Source of the DNA: Aquisalimonas sp007126095
GTDB lineage: Bacteria; Pseudomonadota; Gammaproteobacteria; Nitrococcales; Aquisalimonadaceae
NCBI RefSeq assembly: GCF_048323695.1
Contig: NZ_JBLWFT010000007.1
Coordinates: forward strand, 101,458 to 165,457
Direction: 5' to 3'
DNA length: 64,000 nt
Part shown: positions 43,906 to 52,089 of the stretch, piece by piece
Layout of the letters: each line of letters begins with the position of its first letter
How positions within the stretch are numbered: position 1 is the stretch's first letter
Position numbers and translations under genes: made by a program
Notes under the pieces: model-generated
The model's input: the letters and a program-made list of their open reading frames with translations, nothing else
Told to the model about the DNA's origin: nothing
Databases searched by the model: none

Positions 43906-44011
43906 GGATCTAGGCTTCTAGGACGGTTGGCGCCTGCTTTCCTGACGAAGTGTCCCAGGCAAGGCATGCGCTATCCGGACGCGAGGCAACGATTCGAATA
44001 AGGAGACCCTC

Positions 44012-44641
44012 ATGAGCGATACGTTTCAGTACAACCGTTTGAACCGCGACGACGCGGCCCTCTTGCTCGTCGACCACCAGTCGGGCCTGATCTCTCTGGT
44101 GCAGGACTTCTCTCCGGGGGAGTTCAAGAACAACGTCCTCGCCACCGCGGCCTGCGGGGACTACTTCGGCCTGCCGACGATCCTGACAACGAGCTTCGAA
44201 GATGGGCCCAATGGCCCGCTGGTGCCGGAGCTGAAGGAAACGTTCCCGAATGCGCCCTACATTGCCCGGCCGGGCAACATCAACGCCTGGGACAACGAAG
44301 AGTTCGTCAAGGCGATCAAGGCGACAGGCAAGAAACAGCTGATCATTGCCGGCGTTGTCACGGAAGTCTGCGTGGCATTTCCGGCGCTCAGCGCCAGGGA
44401 AGAGGGCTATGAGGTGTTCGTCGTCACCGATGCGTCCGGCACCTTCAACACAGTCACCCGGGACGCGGCGTGGTATCGCATGCAGCAGGCCGGGGTACAG
44501 ATGATGAGTTGGTTTGCCATGGCCTGCGAGCTCCATCGTGACTGGCGCAACGACATCGAAGGCCTCGGGCAGTTGTTCTCCAACCACATCCCCAACTACC
44601 GGAACCTGATGACCAGCTACTTCGCCAAGGCGTCGAGCTAG
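44012..44641 (+). CDS. Isochorismatase-family cysteine hydrolase (YcaC-like)
   Basis: A 209-residue hydrolase with the triad nucleophile Cys120 (VTEVCVAFPAL) and general-base Asp21 (LLLVDHQSG), and the cis-peptide segment before Cys120. Sequence pattern and length are those of YcaC-like proteins, octameric hydrolases of unknown substrate. Start behind AAGGAGA. Preceded by an inverted-repeat array, followed convergently by a LysR regulator. Confidence 0.9.
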   Translation: MSDTFQYNRLNRDDAALLLVDHQSGLISLVQDFSPGEFKNNVLATAACGDYFGLPTILTTSFEDGPNGPLVPELKETFPNAPYIARPGNINAWDNEEFVKAIKATGKKQLIIAGVVTEVCVAFPALSAREEGYEVFVVTDASGTFNTVTRDAAWYRMQQAGVQMMSWFAMACELHRDWRNDIEGLGQLFSNHIPNYRNLMTSYFAKASS

Positions 44642-44652
44642 ACCAATGGGGA

Positions 44653-44682
44653 GGCCACGGGGCGGCAACGCGTCCCGTGGCC
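44653..44682. terminator. Bidirectional hairpin between isochorismatase-like and LysR genes
   Basis: GGCCACGGG (44653-44661) and CCCGTGGCC (44674-44682) form a perfect 9-bp stem with a 12-nt loop in the 78-bp gap between converging genes. No U tract. Confidence 0.5.
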
Positions 44683-44719
44683 GCTGATTAGGCATCCGGC
44701 CGGTGTAGTCTGAGCCGGC

Positions 44720-45655
44720 TCAATCCTCGTGCAGAGCGTTGAACGCCTCGGCGAGATGATCGATCAATACCCGGACGGCCGGGAGCAGGCCCCGCCGCGA
44801 CGGGAATACCGCATGCACGATCTCGCGGCGCGGCGCCCAGGTCGGCAACACCGGCACGAGCCGCCCGGCGTCCAGGTCGGGCCGAACCATCATGCGGGGG
44901 AGTTGCACCACGCCGATGCCGGCGACGGCCGCTTTACGGAGCGCGCTCATGTCGGTGGTGACCAGTCTCGGTGCATGGGGCACGAATGCGGGCTTGTCCT
45001 CCGGGCCGAACAGGTTCCAGGTGAAGTCCTCCTGGGGAGCGCCGAGCCCCAGCGTCGGCCAGGCCGCAAGGTCGTTCGGGGCTGAAGGCTGTCCACCCTG
45101 TTGTTCCACCAGTTCCGGGCTGGCGAGCAGGCATTGGCCCCGATCAGCCAGCACCCGCAGGATAAGCTCGCTGTCCTCCAGCGGGGGCGGACGCACACGA
45201 ATCGCCACGTCGATGCCTTCCCCGACCACGTCAACGCGCCGGTTGGTGGCGTCCAGCGCTACGTTGACCAGTGGATACCGCAACATGAAGTCGGTGAGCA
45301 TGTCACCGACGTTAGACTGCAGCAGCGCCACCGGGCAGCTCACGCGGACGGTGCCACGGGGCTCTGACCGTGTGGTCTCCACCGCTTCCTCGGCTGCCTC
45401 GGCTTCCACCAGCATGGCTTTGCAGTGGCGATAGTAGGTCTCGCCGATGGGCGTGACGGTGAACTGGCGCGTGGTGCGGTGGATCAGGCGAATGCCCAGG
45501 CGCTCTTCCAGCAGGGCGACGCGGCGGCTCAGGCGCGACTTGGGTGTTCCCAGGGCGCGGCCGGCGGGGGCGAATCCTCCGTGATCCACCACCTGCACGA
45601 AGAAGTAGAGGTCATTGAGGTCGTAGGCCACGCTGTCGTTCCTTTTTTTGAACAC
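44720..45655 (-). CDS. LysR-family transcriptional regulator
   Basis: A 311-residue regulator with an N-terminal winged helix (about 10-70: YDLNDLYFFVQVVDHGGFAP, then LGTPKSRLSRRVALLEERLG) and a periplasmic-binding-protein-like effector domain from 95 to 300. The TPKSRLSRRVALLE recognition region is typical of the proteobacterial CrgA/AaeR-like subgroup. It is divergent from the OsmC gene (about 190 bp between) and convergent with the isochorismatase-like gene; either may be a target. Confidence 0.92.
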   Translation of the reverse strand: MFKKRNDSVAYDLNDLYFFVQVVDHGGFAPAGRALGTPKSRLSRRVALLEERLGIRLIHRTTRQFTVTPIGETYYRHCKAMLVEAEAAEEAVETTRSEPRGTVRVSCPVALLQSNVGDMLTDFMLRYPLVNVALDATNRRVDVVGEGIDVAIRVRPPPLEDSELILRVLADRGQCLLASPELVEQQGGQPSAPNDLAAWPTLGLGAPQEDFTWNLFGPEDKPAFVPHAPRLVTTDMSALRKAAVAGIGVVQLPRMMVRPDLDAGRLVPVLPTWAPRREIVHAVFPSRRGLLPAVRVLIDHLAEAFNALHED

Positions 45656-45847
45656 TGGGACCCGATTGTAAGGCTTGCGGCTTCGATTGTCCTTTATGCA
45701 CTGTCAATCGCTCTGCCTCGGCTACGGTGTCTCGCCGGGTGGTTGTGACATTAGCCGGGCTAAGCAGCTTGCTTAGTAATCGTCGTTTTACGCGGACTCG
45801 CCCAGTTCCTAATGTTGGTCGTGCGTCAATTAACGGGAGCCGTAGTT

Positions 45848-46297
45848 ATGTCAGTCCATGGTGCAGCGATCAATTGGGAGCGTCAGCCCCACGAATGCGA
45901 GGAAAACACGTTCTCGCGTAATCACCGGGTTGCGCTGAATGGTGGCCAGAATGTGGATGTATCGGCATCCGTCGAGTTCAAAGGCGACCCCAATTGTGCC
46001 GATCCGGAGCAGATGCTTGTGAGCGCAGTGTCCAGTTGCCACATGCTGTTCTTCCTGGCAATCGCCGAGATTCAGGGGTATCGGGTTGAATCGTACACAG
46101 ACAACCCGAAAGGCTATCTGGAGCAGAATGAAAAGAAGGGCAGGGAAGTCACGCGAATCGAGCTATCGCCCCAGGTTACGTTTAGTGGCGATAAGGTGCC
46201 CGGCGAGGAGGCAATCGAGAAAATCCACGCCAATGCGCACAAGAACTGCTTTATTCGCAATTCGATCACTGCCGACGTGACGATCAACGGTGCTTGA
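45848..46297 (+). CDS. OsmC-family peroxide-detoxifying protein
   Basis: A 149-residue OsmC/Ohr-type protein. The two redox cysteines are Cys64 (VSSCHMLFFL) and Cys134 (AHKNCFIRNS), which reduce organic or fatty hydroperoxides in this family. Overall pattern is closer to the YhfA/OsmC-like group than to Ohr. ATG at 45848 (MSVHGAAINW) fits the family; an in-frame start 36 bp upstream is less likely. Divergent from the LysR gene. Confidence 0.9.
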   Translation: MSVHGAAINWERQPHECEENTFSRNHRVALNGGQNVDVSASVEFKGDPNCADPEQMLVSAVSSCHMLFFLAIAEIQGYRVESYTDNPKGYLEQNEKKGREVTRIELSPQVTFSGDKVPGEEAIEKIHANAHKNCFIRNSITADVTINGA

Positions 46298-46418
46298 TCA
46301 GCCATGAGTCTGGCGTCAGCCGGCCGACCCCGGCGTGGCTTTCAGAGGGGCATTGATTATAGTGAGGGCCTCCCACTTGATCGTGTCGGTGGTCCGTCAC
46401 TAATTGCGAGTACTGGTC

Positions 46419-47348
46419 ATGCTACGACTGCCGTCCCTGACCGCGCTGGCCTATTTCGAGGTTGCAGCGCGCACCAGGAGCTTTGCTGCGGCGGCGAAAG
46501 AGCTCCACGTCACGCCGGCTGCGATCAGCCATCAGATCAAGGCACTGGAGGAGTATCTCGACGTTGAGCTGTTCGTCCGTCACCACCGACGGGTCAGCTT
46601 GACGCCGGCGGCGCGCGAGGCGCTGCCGGACCTGCATCAGGGCTTTCAGGCTTTGGAGCAGGCCGTGGAGAAGATTCGCTCCCATGGTGACGAGCGCCTG
46701 ATCGTCACCGTGTGCGCAGAGCCGCTGTTCGCCACCAAGTGGATCGTGCCGCGCCTGCACCGCTTCTACGCCATTTGCCCGGACGCCGAGGTGCGGCTGC
46801 AGGCGAGCTTGCAGACCGTGGATCGCGCCCGTGACGGCGCTTTCAGCGTAGCGGATCTCAAGCGCGCGGGCATCGACGTGTCCGTGCGGCTTGGTTATGG
46901 CAACTATGCCGACATCGAGCCGGAGCGGCTGATGGGGCTGGAGCTGGTACCAATGTGCGCCCCGGCGTTGGCGCGCAGCGTGACCGGGGTCGATTCACTG
47001 CGCGAGCTGCCGCTACTGCGTGATGGCACTCTCGATCGCTTCGGTGAGGCGTGCGGGTGGAAGGAGTGGTTCAGGCAGCAGGGCTCCGAAACCCAGGCGT
47101 TGCGGGAGCTGCGGTTTGGCAATGGGCTGCTTGCGCAGGAGGCGGCCCTGGCCGGTCAGGGTGTGCTTCTGGGTGTACCGGCTCTGCACCAGGCGGAGCT
47201 CGCCGCCGGGACACTGGAGCAGGTGAGTGATCGGTCACTGAACTGCGAGCAGGCTTACTTTGTCGCCAGCGTAGGTCCGGGCGAAGAGCGGTCGATCGCC
47301 GGGCAGTTCCGGGAGTGGTTGCTGGATGAGATACACCAGCCGGTTTAG
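46419..47348 (+). CDS. LysR-family regulator, GcvA-like
   Basis: About 309 residues, with HTH LPSLTALAYFEVAARTRSFA, then HVTPAAISHQIKALEEYLDV near the N-terminus and effector domain from about 90. The pattern of LPSLTALRAFEAAARH-like start, TPAAISHQI and LFVRHHRRVSLTPA is GcvA-type, often found beside beta-lactamase or amino-acid genes. No divergent target is obvious; a decayed cysteine-synthase gene lies immediately downstream on the opposite strand. Start ATG 46419 chosen over an upstream TTG. Confidence 0.9.
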   Translation: MLRLPSLTALAYFEVAARTRSFAAAAKELHVTPAAISHQIKALEEYLDVELFVRHHRRVSLTPAAREALPDLHQGFQALEQAVEKIRSHGDERLIVTVCAEPLFATKWIVPRLHRFYAICPDAEVRLQASLQTVDRARDGAFSVADLKRAGIDVSVRLGYGNYADIEPERLMGLELVPMCAPALARSVTGVDSLRELPLLRDGTLDRFGEACGWKEWFRQQGSETQALRELRFGNGLLAQEAALAGQGVLLGVPALHQAELAAGTLEQVSDRSLNCEQAYFVASVGPGEERSIAGQFREWLLDEIHQPV

Positions 47349-47441
47349 GTGTGGCGACCGGCTACCGACGATCGATCGCCATCAGGAGTTGCGCGCGCAG
47401 CGTCGGGCTGAGAAACGGCGACCCTTGCCGAGCAGCGTCCG

Positions 47442-47696
47442 GTTATGCTGCGCGACGAGCGCCAGGGCGAGTCCGGTGTTACCGGCCGTTCCCTCGATCG
47501 GGGTTCCGCCAGGGGGGGGCGCGCCAGAGGCTTCTGCTGCCTACACCATGGACAGCCCGATACGGTCCTTGATGGACCCCGTGGGGTTCATGTACTCCAG
47601 CTTCAGGAACAACCGACATGGCCCCGTATCGAGCGCACTCATCTCGACAAGAGGGGTGTTACCGATCAGTTCAATCGCGTTGCTACAAGTATCCAT
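47442..47696 (-). pseudogene. Cysteine synthase/cystathionine beta-synthase remnant
   Basis: On the minus strand from ATG 47696 the translation reads AIELIGNTPLVEMSALDTG, then FLKLEYMNPTGSIKDRIGLS, then MV followed by an in-frame TAG (47543-47541). In the same frame it goes on with AAEASGAPPPGGTPIEGTAG and NTGLALALVAQHN. This is the N-terminal third of a PLP-dependent cysteine synthase, with the Lys of SIKDR and the phosphate loop GTAGNTG. The TAG stands where relatives have a Glu codon (GAG), a single base change. Homology ends abruptly at 47442 and the remaining 200 or so residues are absent. Confidence 0.82.
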
Positions 47697-47806
47697 GAGG
47701 CGCAGGCTTCCAGACCTCCCTCTCTCCCTCCCCCCAGTCTATGGCATCATCCGTCCGATGGCCTGGGTGCGCGAAGGCATGAAGTGCTCCTGTTGTCTTC
47801 AGACAC

Positions 47807-47864
47807 TGGCACGATTGATTTGGATCAATACATCTACTCAATAGAGGGTATACGAATCGTGCCA
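47807..47864 (+). promoter_or_regulatory. FNR/ANR box with promoter, within a 10-bp inverted repeat
   Basis: TTGATTTGGATCAA (47815-47828) is a perfect FNR/ANR box. A -10-like TATACG at 47849-47854 puts the start of transcription near 47861-47863, about 40-41 bp from the box centre (class II activation). The box overlaps the left arm of TGGCACGATT (47807-47816) / AATCGTGCCA (47855-47864). Downstream genes are the PEBP and BCCT genes, starting about 120 bp beyond. Confidence 0.6.
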
Positions 47865-47984
47865 TCGGGAGCCTGTCCGGAGAATTGGATTCTCCGAGGG
47901 GGCATCCTTTCGCCAACGAGAGACTGATGACTGTCGAGGCCGCCATTGGCTGTAGCGAGGCAGTCCCAACTGGGTTCAGTGTTC

Positions 47985-48446
47985 ATGCGACTATCAAGTC
48001 CGGCGTTCAGCGATGGCGGGCCGATCCCCAGACGTTACTCGGCACCCGGCGAGAACGAGCTACCACCGTTTCGCATTCATGATGTTTCGGAGAATGCGCA
48101 GAGTCTGGTGCTTGTCCTGAAGGATGTGGATTCCCCTTTGGGCGAGGTGACGCACTGGCATGCCTGGAATATTCCGCCACAGACCGCTTCGCTCGATGCC
48201 GTGCACCTGCCCGCAGAGTGCTGTGTGGGTATCGATAGTTTCGGGAAGGTGGGGTATCTCGGACCGGCGCCGCCTGAAGGGCGGCATCACTACCGAATGA
48301 TCCTGCTGGCCCTCGATACCTGGTTGGATCTGCCTACGGGCTCGACGCGCGGGGCGCTTGACCGAGCCGTCAAGGGGCATGTCATCGACCGCGCAGAGAT
48401 GATGGGTTTTATGGAAGCGCCAGCGTCCGACGGAGACACCACCTGA
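47985..48446 (+). CDS. YbhB/YbcL-type phosphatidylethanolamine-binding protein
   Basis: About 153 residues. It has the PEBP signatures LVLKDVDSPLGEVTHWHAWNI and SFGKVGYLGPAPPEGRHHY, the latter the bacterial form of the family's GPxPP(x)GxHRY motif. No signal peptide. Function in bacteria is uncertain. Weak ribosome-site context; an in-frame TTG at 47946 is an alternative start. The stop overlaps the BCCT start (ATGA), so it is co-translated with the transporter. The pair lies downstream of an FNR box. Confidence 0.85.
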   Translation: MRLSSPAFSDGGPIPRRYSAPGENELPPFRIHDVSENAQSLVLVLKDVDSPLGEVTHWHAWNIPPQTASLDAVHLPAECCVGIDSFGKVGYLGPAPPEGRHHYRMILLALDTWLDLPTGSTRGALDRAVKGHVIDRAEMMGFMEAPASDGDTT

Positions 48447-50002
48447 TGACCACTGGTCGACATCCCACCAGGGCACGCGCCCTGTTCGCTACAGTCAACC
48501 CAGTCGTATTCGTGGCAACCGGCGTGATCGTGGCGGTGTTCGTGCTGTTCGGGGTTGTCTTCCCAACGATTGCGGGGAAGGTCTTCGGGACTCTCGATGC
48601 GTTCATTACCAAGTACTTCGGCTGGGTCTACCTTCTGGCCGTCACGTGTTTTCTCGCGTTCCTGCTTTACCTGGTGTTCAGTCGATACGGTCGCATCCGT
48701 CTGGGGCAGCCTGAAGACCGTCCGAAGTTCGGTCTGCTGGCCTGGTTCTCCATGCTCTTCAGCACGGGTATGGGGATTGGCCTGGTTTTCTGGAGTGTGG
48801 CTGAGCCTATACTGCATTTCCAGAATCCTCCCTCCGGTGAAGGCGGGACGCCCGACGCCGCCCGCCAGGCGATGGTATACACGTACTTTCATTGGGGGCT
48901 GCACGCCTGGGCGGTATATGTCGTACTGGGGCTGTCTGTTGCCTACTTCAGTTACCGTCACCGGCTGCCGCTGACCATACGCTCAATCTTCTACCCGTTG
49001 CTCGGTGACCGTATCTACGGAGTAAGCGGTCACGTGATTGACATCCTTGCGGTGTTCGGAACCTTGTTCGGCCTGGCCACTTCCCTGGGTTTCGGAGCCA
49101 TGCAGCTGAACACCGGGCTGCACCAGTTGATCGGTTTGCCGGTCTCGCATTGGGTTCAGGTGGGGCTGATCGCCACTATCACCGGCGTCGCCGTCATCTC
49201 GGTGCTCTCGGGCCTGGATCGGGGTTTGAAGTGGCTGAGCGTATTCAACCTGGCGCTGGCACTGCTGGTGCTTACCTTCGTCCTGGTCCTGGGGCCGACA
49301 TTGTTCATCGTCCAGTTCCTTCTGGACTCCACGGGAACCTATCTCCAGCAGATCGTGGAACTGAGCTTGTCCACCGGCGCCACCACCGGATCCCAGTGGC
49401 AGAAAGACTGGACGATTTTCTACTGGGGCTGGTGGATCGCCTGGTCGCCATTCGTCGGCATCTTCATTGCGCGGATTTCCCGCGGCCGGACGATTCGCGA
49501 GTTCATTATCGGTGTTCTCATGATGCCGACGCTCTTCGTCTTGGTATGGATGACCGTGTTCGGGGGCACCGCACTGCACGCCGAACTCTTCTATGAAGGA
49601 AGCGGCATTGCGTCTGCGGTGGCGGAGGACACCACGCTGGCCCTCTATGTGACCCTTGAAAGGCTACCGCTGACAACGCTGACCTCCATCGCGGCGACAT
49701 TGTTGATCGCGACCTATTTCGTGACGTCGTCCGATTCCGGTACCCACGTGATCGACAAGCTGATCTCCCGCGGGAGTAAGCATTCGCCGCGGCGTCAGCG
49801 CGTGATCTGGGGCATTACCGAAGGGGCTGTGGCCGCGACCCTGCTGATCGTTGGCGGTGCGGAAGCCCTCAACAGCCTGCAAACGGCCTCAATTACCGCG
49901 GGATTGCCTGTGGCTGTCATCCTGGTGTTTGCTTGTGTCAACCTGCAACGGGCGTTGCAGCGGGAGTACCAGGTCGAGGGCGTAAAGCCGCCGTGGGGAT
50001 AG
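48446..50002 (+). CDS. BCCT-family choline/betaine/carnitine-type transporter
   Basis: A 518-residue secondary transporter with 12 predicted helices. It has the family signatures STGMGIGLVFWSVAEPILHF near residue 110 and DWTIFYWGWWIAWSPFVG near 325, with the aromatic box Trp residues of the latter. It imports quaternary amines such as glycine betaine for osmoprotection, or choline/carnitine; the exact substrate cannot be read from sequence. The N- and C-terminal tails are short, lacking the long regulatory C-terminus of osmosensing BetP. Confidence 0.93.
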   Translation: MTTGRHPTRARALFATVNPVVFVATGVIVAVFVLFGVVFPTIAGKVFGTLDAFITKYFGWVYLLAVTCFLAFLLYLVFSRYGRIRLGQPEDRPKFGLLAWFSMLFSTGMGIGLVFWSVAEPILHFQNPPSGEGGTPDAARQAMVYTYFHWGLHAWAVYVVLGLSVAYFSYRHRLPLTIRSIFYPLLGDRIYGVSGHVIDILAVFGTLFGLATSLGFGAMQLNTGLHQLIGLPVSHWVQVGLIATITGVAVISVLSGLDRGLKWLSVFNLALALLVLTFVLVLGPTLFIVQFLLDSTGTYLQQIVELSLSTGATTGSQWQKDWTIFYWGWWIAWSPFVGIFIARISRGRTIREFIIGVLMMPTLFVLVWMTVFGGTALHAELFYEGSGIASAVAEDTTLALYVTLERLPLTTLTSIAATLLIATYFVTSSDSGTHVIDKLISRGSKHSPRRQRVIWGITEGAVAATLLIVGGAEALNSLQTASITAGLPVAVILVFACVNLQRALQREYQVEGVKPPWG

Positions 50003-50102
50003 GTGTTCACCAGGGAGCCTCGGGAACCGCTGCCTGCAAGTTCAAGTGCCCAGCAACAGGACGAACCGGGCACCTTGGGTAGCGCGGCCAACGGACTCCG
50101 CC

Positions 50103-50249
50103 TCATGCCAAGTCGCCGGCCATGGACAGGAAAAACGGGCCAATACCCAAACGCACGCCCACGGTCAGCAGCGTGATCGCGGTGGCGGCTCCCACGATGT
50201 TCCAGCCGGAAACACAAGGTGCTCGCTCCCTTTCCACTAACAGGGTCAT
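50103..50249 (-). pseudogene. MFS transporter N-terminal remnant
   Basis: From ATG 50249 the minus strand encodes only 48 residues (MTLLVERERAPCV, then GWNIVGAATAITLLTVGVRL and GIGPFFLSMAGDLA) before a stop. This matches the first membrane helix and following loop of MFS carriers of the type GVRFGIGPFFLPMAxDLG; the other 11 helices are missing. It overlaps the end of the preceding permease remnant with an ATGA junction, as in a former operon. Confidence 0.6.
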
Positions 50250-50640
50250 CCCCGCCTTGCCTTCTTGTGCGCCCGCCAACGTATCGGCAGTGGTCCCTGA
50301 AGTATCCCCGTTACGAAGTGCTCCGGGAACATGAGCAACGGCATGACCGACAGGTAGTCGCGCCAGATTAACGCGAATGGATCGATGAAGAGGTGGTGGG
50401 GCAGCCACCGATAGGGCAGGAACCCGCTGGCATGGGGGGCAGTACCAGCCGGACGGCAGGCGGGAGGCCGTTGAGAGGAAAAGCCTGCCATTCGCACAAA
50501 CCCAGCCGCGTGAGCATGACTAGGGCGCCGACATTACCTGTGACGGCCAGCAGAAGACCGAACAAGAAAGTCAGAACTGTGGTTCCCAGCAGGTGAAGTT
50601 CCAGCCCGGGCTGCACGCCGGTTCGGAGTTCCTTCAACCA
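50246..50640 (-). pseudogene. Energy-coupling-factor permease remnant, frameshifted
   Basis: The first frame reads KELRTGVQPGLELHLLGTTV and LTFLFGLLLAVTGN through EWQAFPLNGLPPAVRLVLPP. The second, after a shift, reads ASGFLPYRWLPHHLFIDPF and ends with LLMFPEHFVTGILQGPLPIR. Together they follow the pattern of ECF/CbiM-like permeases (PGL-x-HLLG, FPLN, LP-x-HLF, FPE-x-F-x-xG). The switch lies at a run of six C (plus-strand G 50434-50439). Upstream the frame is closed by a TGA at 50653-50655, so the first helix is missing too. Confidence 0.6.
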
Positions 50641-50642
50641 CG

Positions 50643-50656
50643 TTGACGTGAATCAA
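50643..50656. promoter_or_regulatory. FNR/ANR box upstream of universal stress gene
   Basis: TTGACGTGAATCAA fits TTGAY-N4-RTCAA and lies 60 bp before the GTG start of the universal stress gene; the expected start of transcription would be near 50691. The -10 region there (CAGGCT) is weak. Confidence 0.6.
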
Positions 50657-50716
50657 CGCCTAGCCAACCGACAGCTGTCAGGCTGAGGGATGTCGATCAC
50701 TCAGGGGAGCATAACT

Positions 50717-51130
50717 GTGTACCAAAAGATCGTTGTTCCTGTCGCTCTGGTCCACGCTGAAAGGCTGGAGAAGGCGCTGGCAATAGCCGCGGATCTGGGC
50801 CAGCACTATGGCGCAACCCTGCATATGGTGGGCGTCACTGCGCCGGGGCCGGACGAAGTCTCCCATAGCGCGGAGCAATTCAAGGAAAAGCTTGCTGAGT
50901 TCGCCTCCAAACAGAGCGCAGACCGAGGCGTGGAGTTCCATTCGCATGCCGTCATTACGGCTGATCCGGTGACTGAACTTGACCGGTGCCTCGACCGCTA
51001 CATCCACGAGATCAATGCGGACCTGGTGGTGATGGCTTCTCACGTTCCGGGCTTCCGTGACTATGTCTTCGCATCAAATGCGGGGTTCCTGGCATCGCAC
51101 ACTGATGTCTCCGTGTTTGTTGTCCGTTGA
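50717..51130 (+). CDS. Universal stress protein (UspA family)
   Basis: About 137 residues, single Usp domain: MYQKIVVPVAL at the N-terminus, ADLVVMASHVPGFRDYVF in the middle and SVFVVR at the end. The usual ATP-binding G-x2-G-x9-G-S/T segment is replaced by SHVPGFRDYVFASNAGF, so nucleotide binding may be altered. GTG start at 50717 behind GGGGAG; an in-frame ATG 27 bp upstream lacks a ribosome site. The FNR box upstream suggests induction under low oxygen, as for other Usp genes. Confidence 0.87.
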   Translation: MYQKIVVPVALVHAERLEKALAIAADLGQHYGATLHMVGVTAPGPDEVSHSAEQFKEKLAEFASKQSADRGVEFHSHAVITADPVTELDRCLDRYIHEINADLVVMASHVPGFRDYVFASNAGFLASHTDVSVFVVR

Positions 51131-51145
51131 AGCATTCTAGTTGTT

Positions 51146-51173
51146 GGACTTCCCCCGACACCGTGGGAAGTCC
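51146..51173 (+). terminator. Hairpin after universal stress gene
   Basis: GGACTTCCC (51146-51154) and GGGAAGTCC (51165-51173) form a perfect 9-bp stem with a 10-nt loop, 16 bp after the stop. There is no U tract; it may be a stability hairpin or attenuator before the DUF302 gene. Confidence 0.5.
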
Positions 51174-51214
51174 ATCAGGCAGAGGACCATGCCCGTCCGA
51201 ACAGGAGAACTGCA

Positions 51215-51736
51215 ATGACCAGTACGTACACGAAGGCTAAACTTCCTACACGGCGCCAATTGCTGCCGATGCTTGCGATGCTGTTCGCGGCTTTGCTGTT
51301 CGCGGGGGTTGCCCAGGCTGGCAGCCACGGTGACGAGCAGCCGGAGATGGCAAAGGTGACGCCCAGCCCGATGTCCTTCCCGGACACCGTCGAGGCCTTC
51401 GAGGCGCAGGCGAAAGAAGCGGGCTGGAGCGTACTGAACAAGAACTATATGTCGGGTGTTCTGTCGGAGCGGGGTTTCACACTAGACCCCGTGGTAATCA
51501 TCGACGTCTGTAGCGGGGAATACAGCGCCCGCATCCTGGAGGAAGACGCGTTTCGTCCGGTCTCGGCGTTCATGCCCTGTCGTGTGAGCATCTACCAGGA
51601 TAGCCAGGGGGATGTCTTCATCTCGCGGATGAATGTATCGGCCTTCCTGCCGATGATGCCGGATGAGGTTGCGGAGGTGATGGAGCTTTCCAGCAATGAG
51701 GTCGAGGCCATCATCGAGCAAACTGTAGCGGAGTAA
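51215..51736 (+). CDS. Periplasmic DUF302 protein
   Basis: A 173-residue protein with a signal peptide (hydrophobic core LAMLFAALLFAGVAQA, cleavage near residue 36). It has a DUF302 domain at about 60-150 with VIIDVCSGEYSARIL and RVSIYQDSQGDVFISRMN. Two cysteines (CSG and PCRV) may form a disulfide. DUF302 proteins are common in sulfur- and nitrogen-respiring bacteria; function is unknown. Start behind ACAGGAGAAC; probably in one unit with the universal stress gene. Confidence 0.85.
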   Translation: MTSTYTKAKLPTRRQLLPMLAMLFAALLFAGVAQAGSHGDEQPEMAKVTPSPMSFPDTVEAFEAQAKEAGWSVLNKNYMSGVLSERGFTLDPVVIIDVCSGEYSARILEEDAFRPVSAFMPCRVSIYQDSQGDVFISRMNVSAFLPMMPDEVAEVMELSSNEVEAIIEQTVAE

Positions 51737-51822
51737 CCTGCTGAAAAGCAGTTGGCGCAGGCCTGCGCTAATGCATGTGGTGCACTAGAAAAACCGATCT
51801 GCAGGTACTGCCCATAATGTAG

Positions 51823-51872
51823 GACCCTGAGCGGTCACTGGTAACGACGAGTTCCATTAACCGCTCAGGGTC
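51823..51872. repeat. 13-bp perfect inverted repeat in remnant region
   Basis: GACCCTGAGCGGT (51823-51835) and ACCGCTCAGGGTC (51860-51872) with a 24-nt loop. It lies in a gap with mobile-element debris about 90 bp after the DUF302 stop; it may be a terminator without U tract or a relic. Confidence 0.45.
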
Positions 51873-51993
51873 GCTGCTGGCCTTCGAGGGTGGGGAAAGG
51901 AGGATGAATCACAGCCGAGTGCCTCCTGGGAGGCCCGGTACGGTTCAGTTCAGACCGCCCAGCCGAATCAACGGTCATATATCGAACGGCGAT

Positions 51994-52068
51994 GGACTTC
52001 CCCCGGGGCCAGTACCGACGCCGCCGATGCACCCCCGTGACTACTTCGATGCGTTCCACCTTGGTCAC
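51994..52068 (-). pseudogene. IS66 TnpA-like N-terminal remnant
   Basis: From ATG 52068 the minus strand reads MTKVERIEVVTGVHRRRRYW, which matches the N-terminus of IS66/IS3-type TnpA proteins (ERIEVxTGxxRRRRW). The downstream sequence no longer resembles the HTH of that family. An IS66 TnpC gene lies 12 kb away at the window edge, so the element type fits. Short match; moderate confidence. Confidence 0.45.
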
Positions 52069-52089
52069 TCCTTTGCACTAGGCCTATGC

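Noticed and set aside
47326..47927. Several 70-170 codon plus-strand frames after the GcvA-like gene
   Set aside because: They run antisense to the cysteine synthase remnant and have no ribosome sites or similarity.
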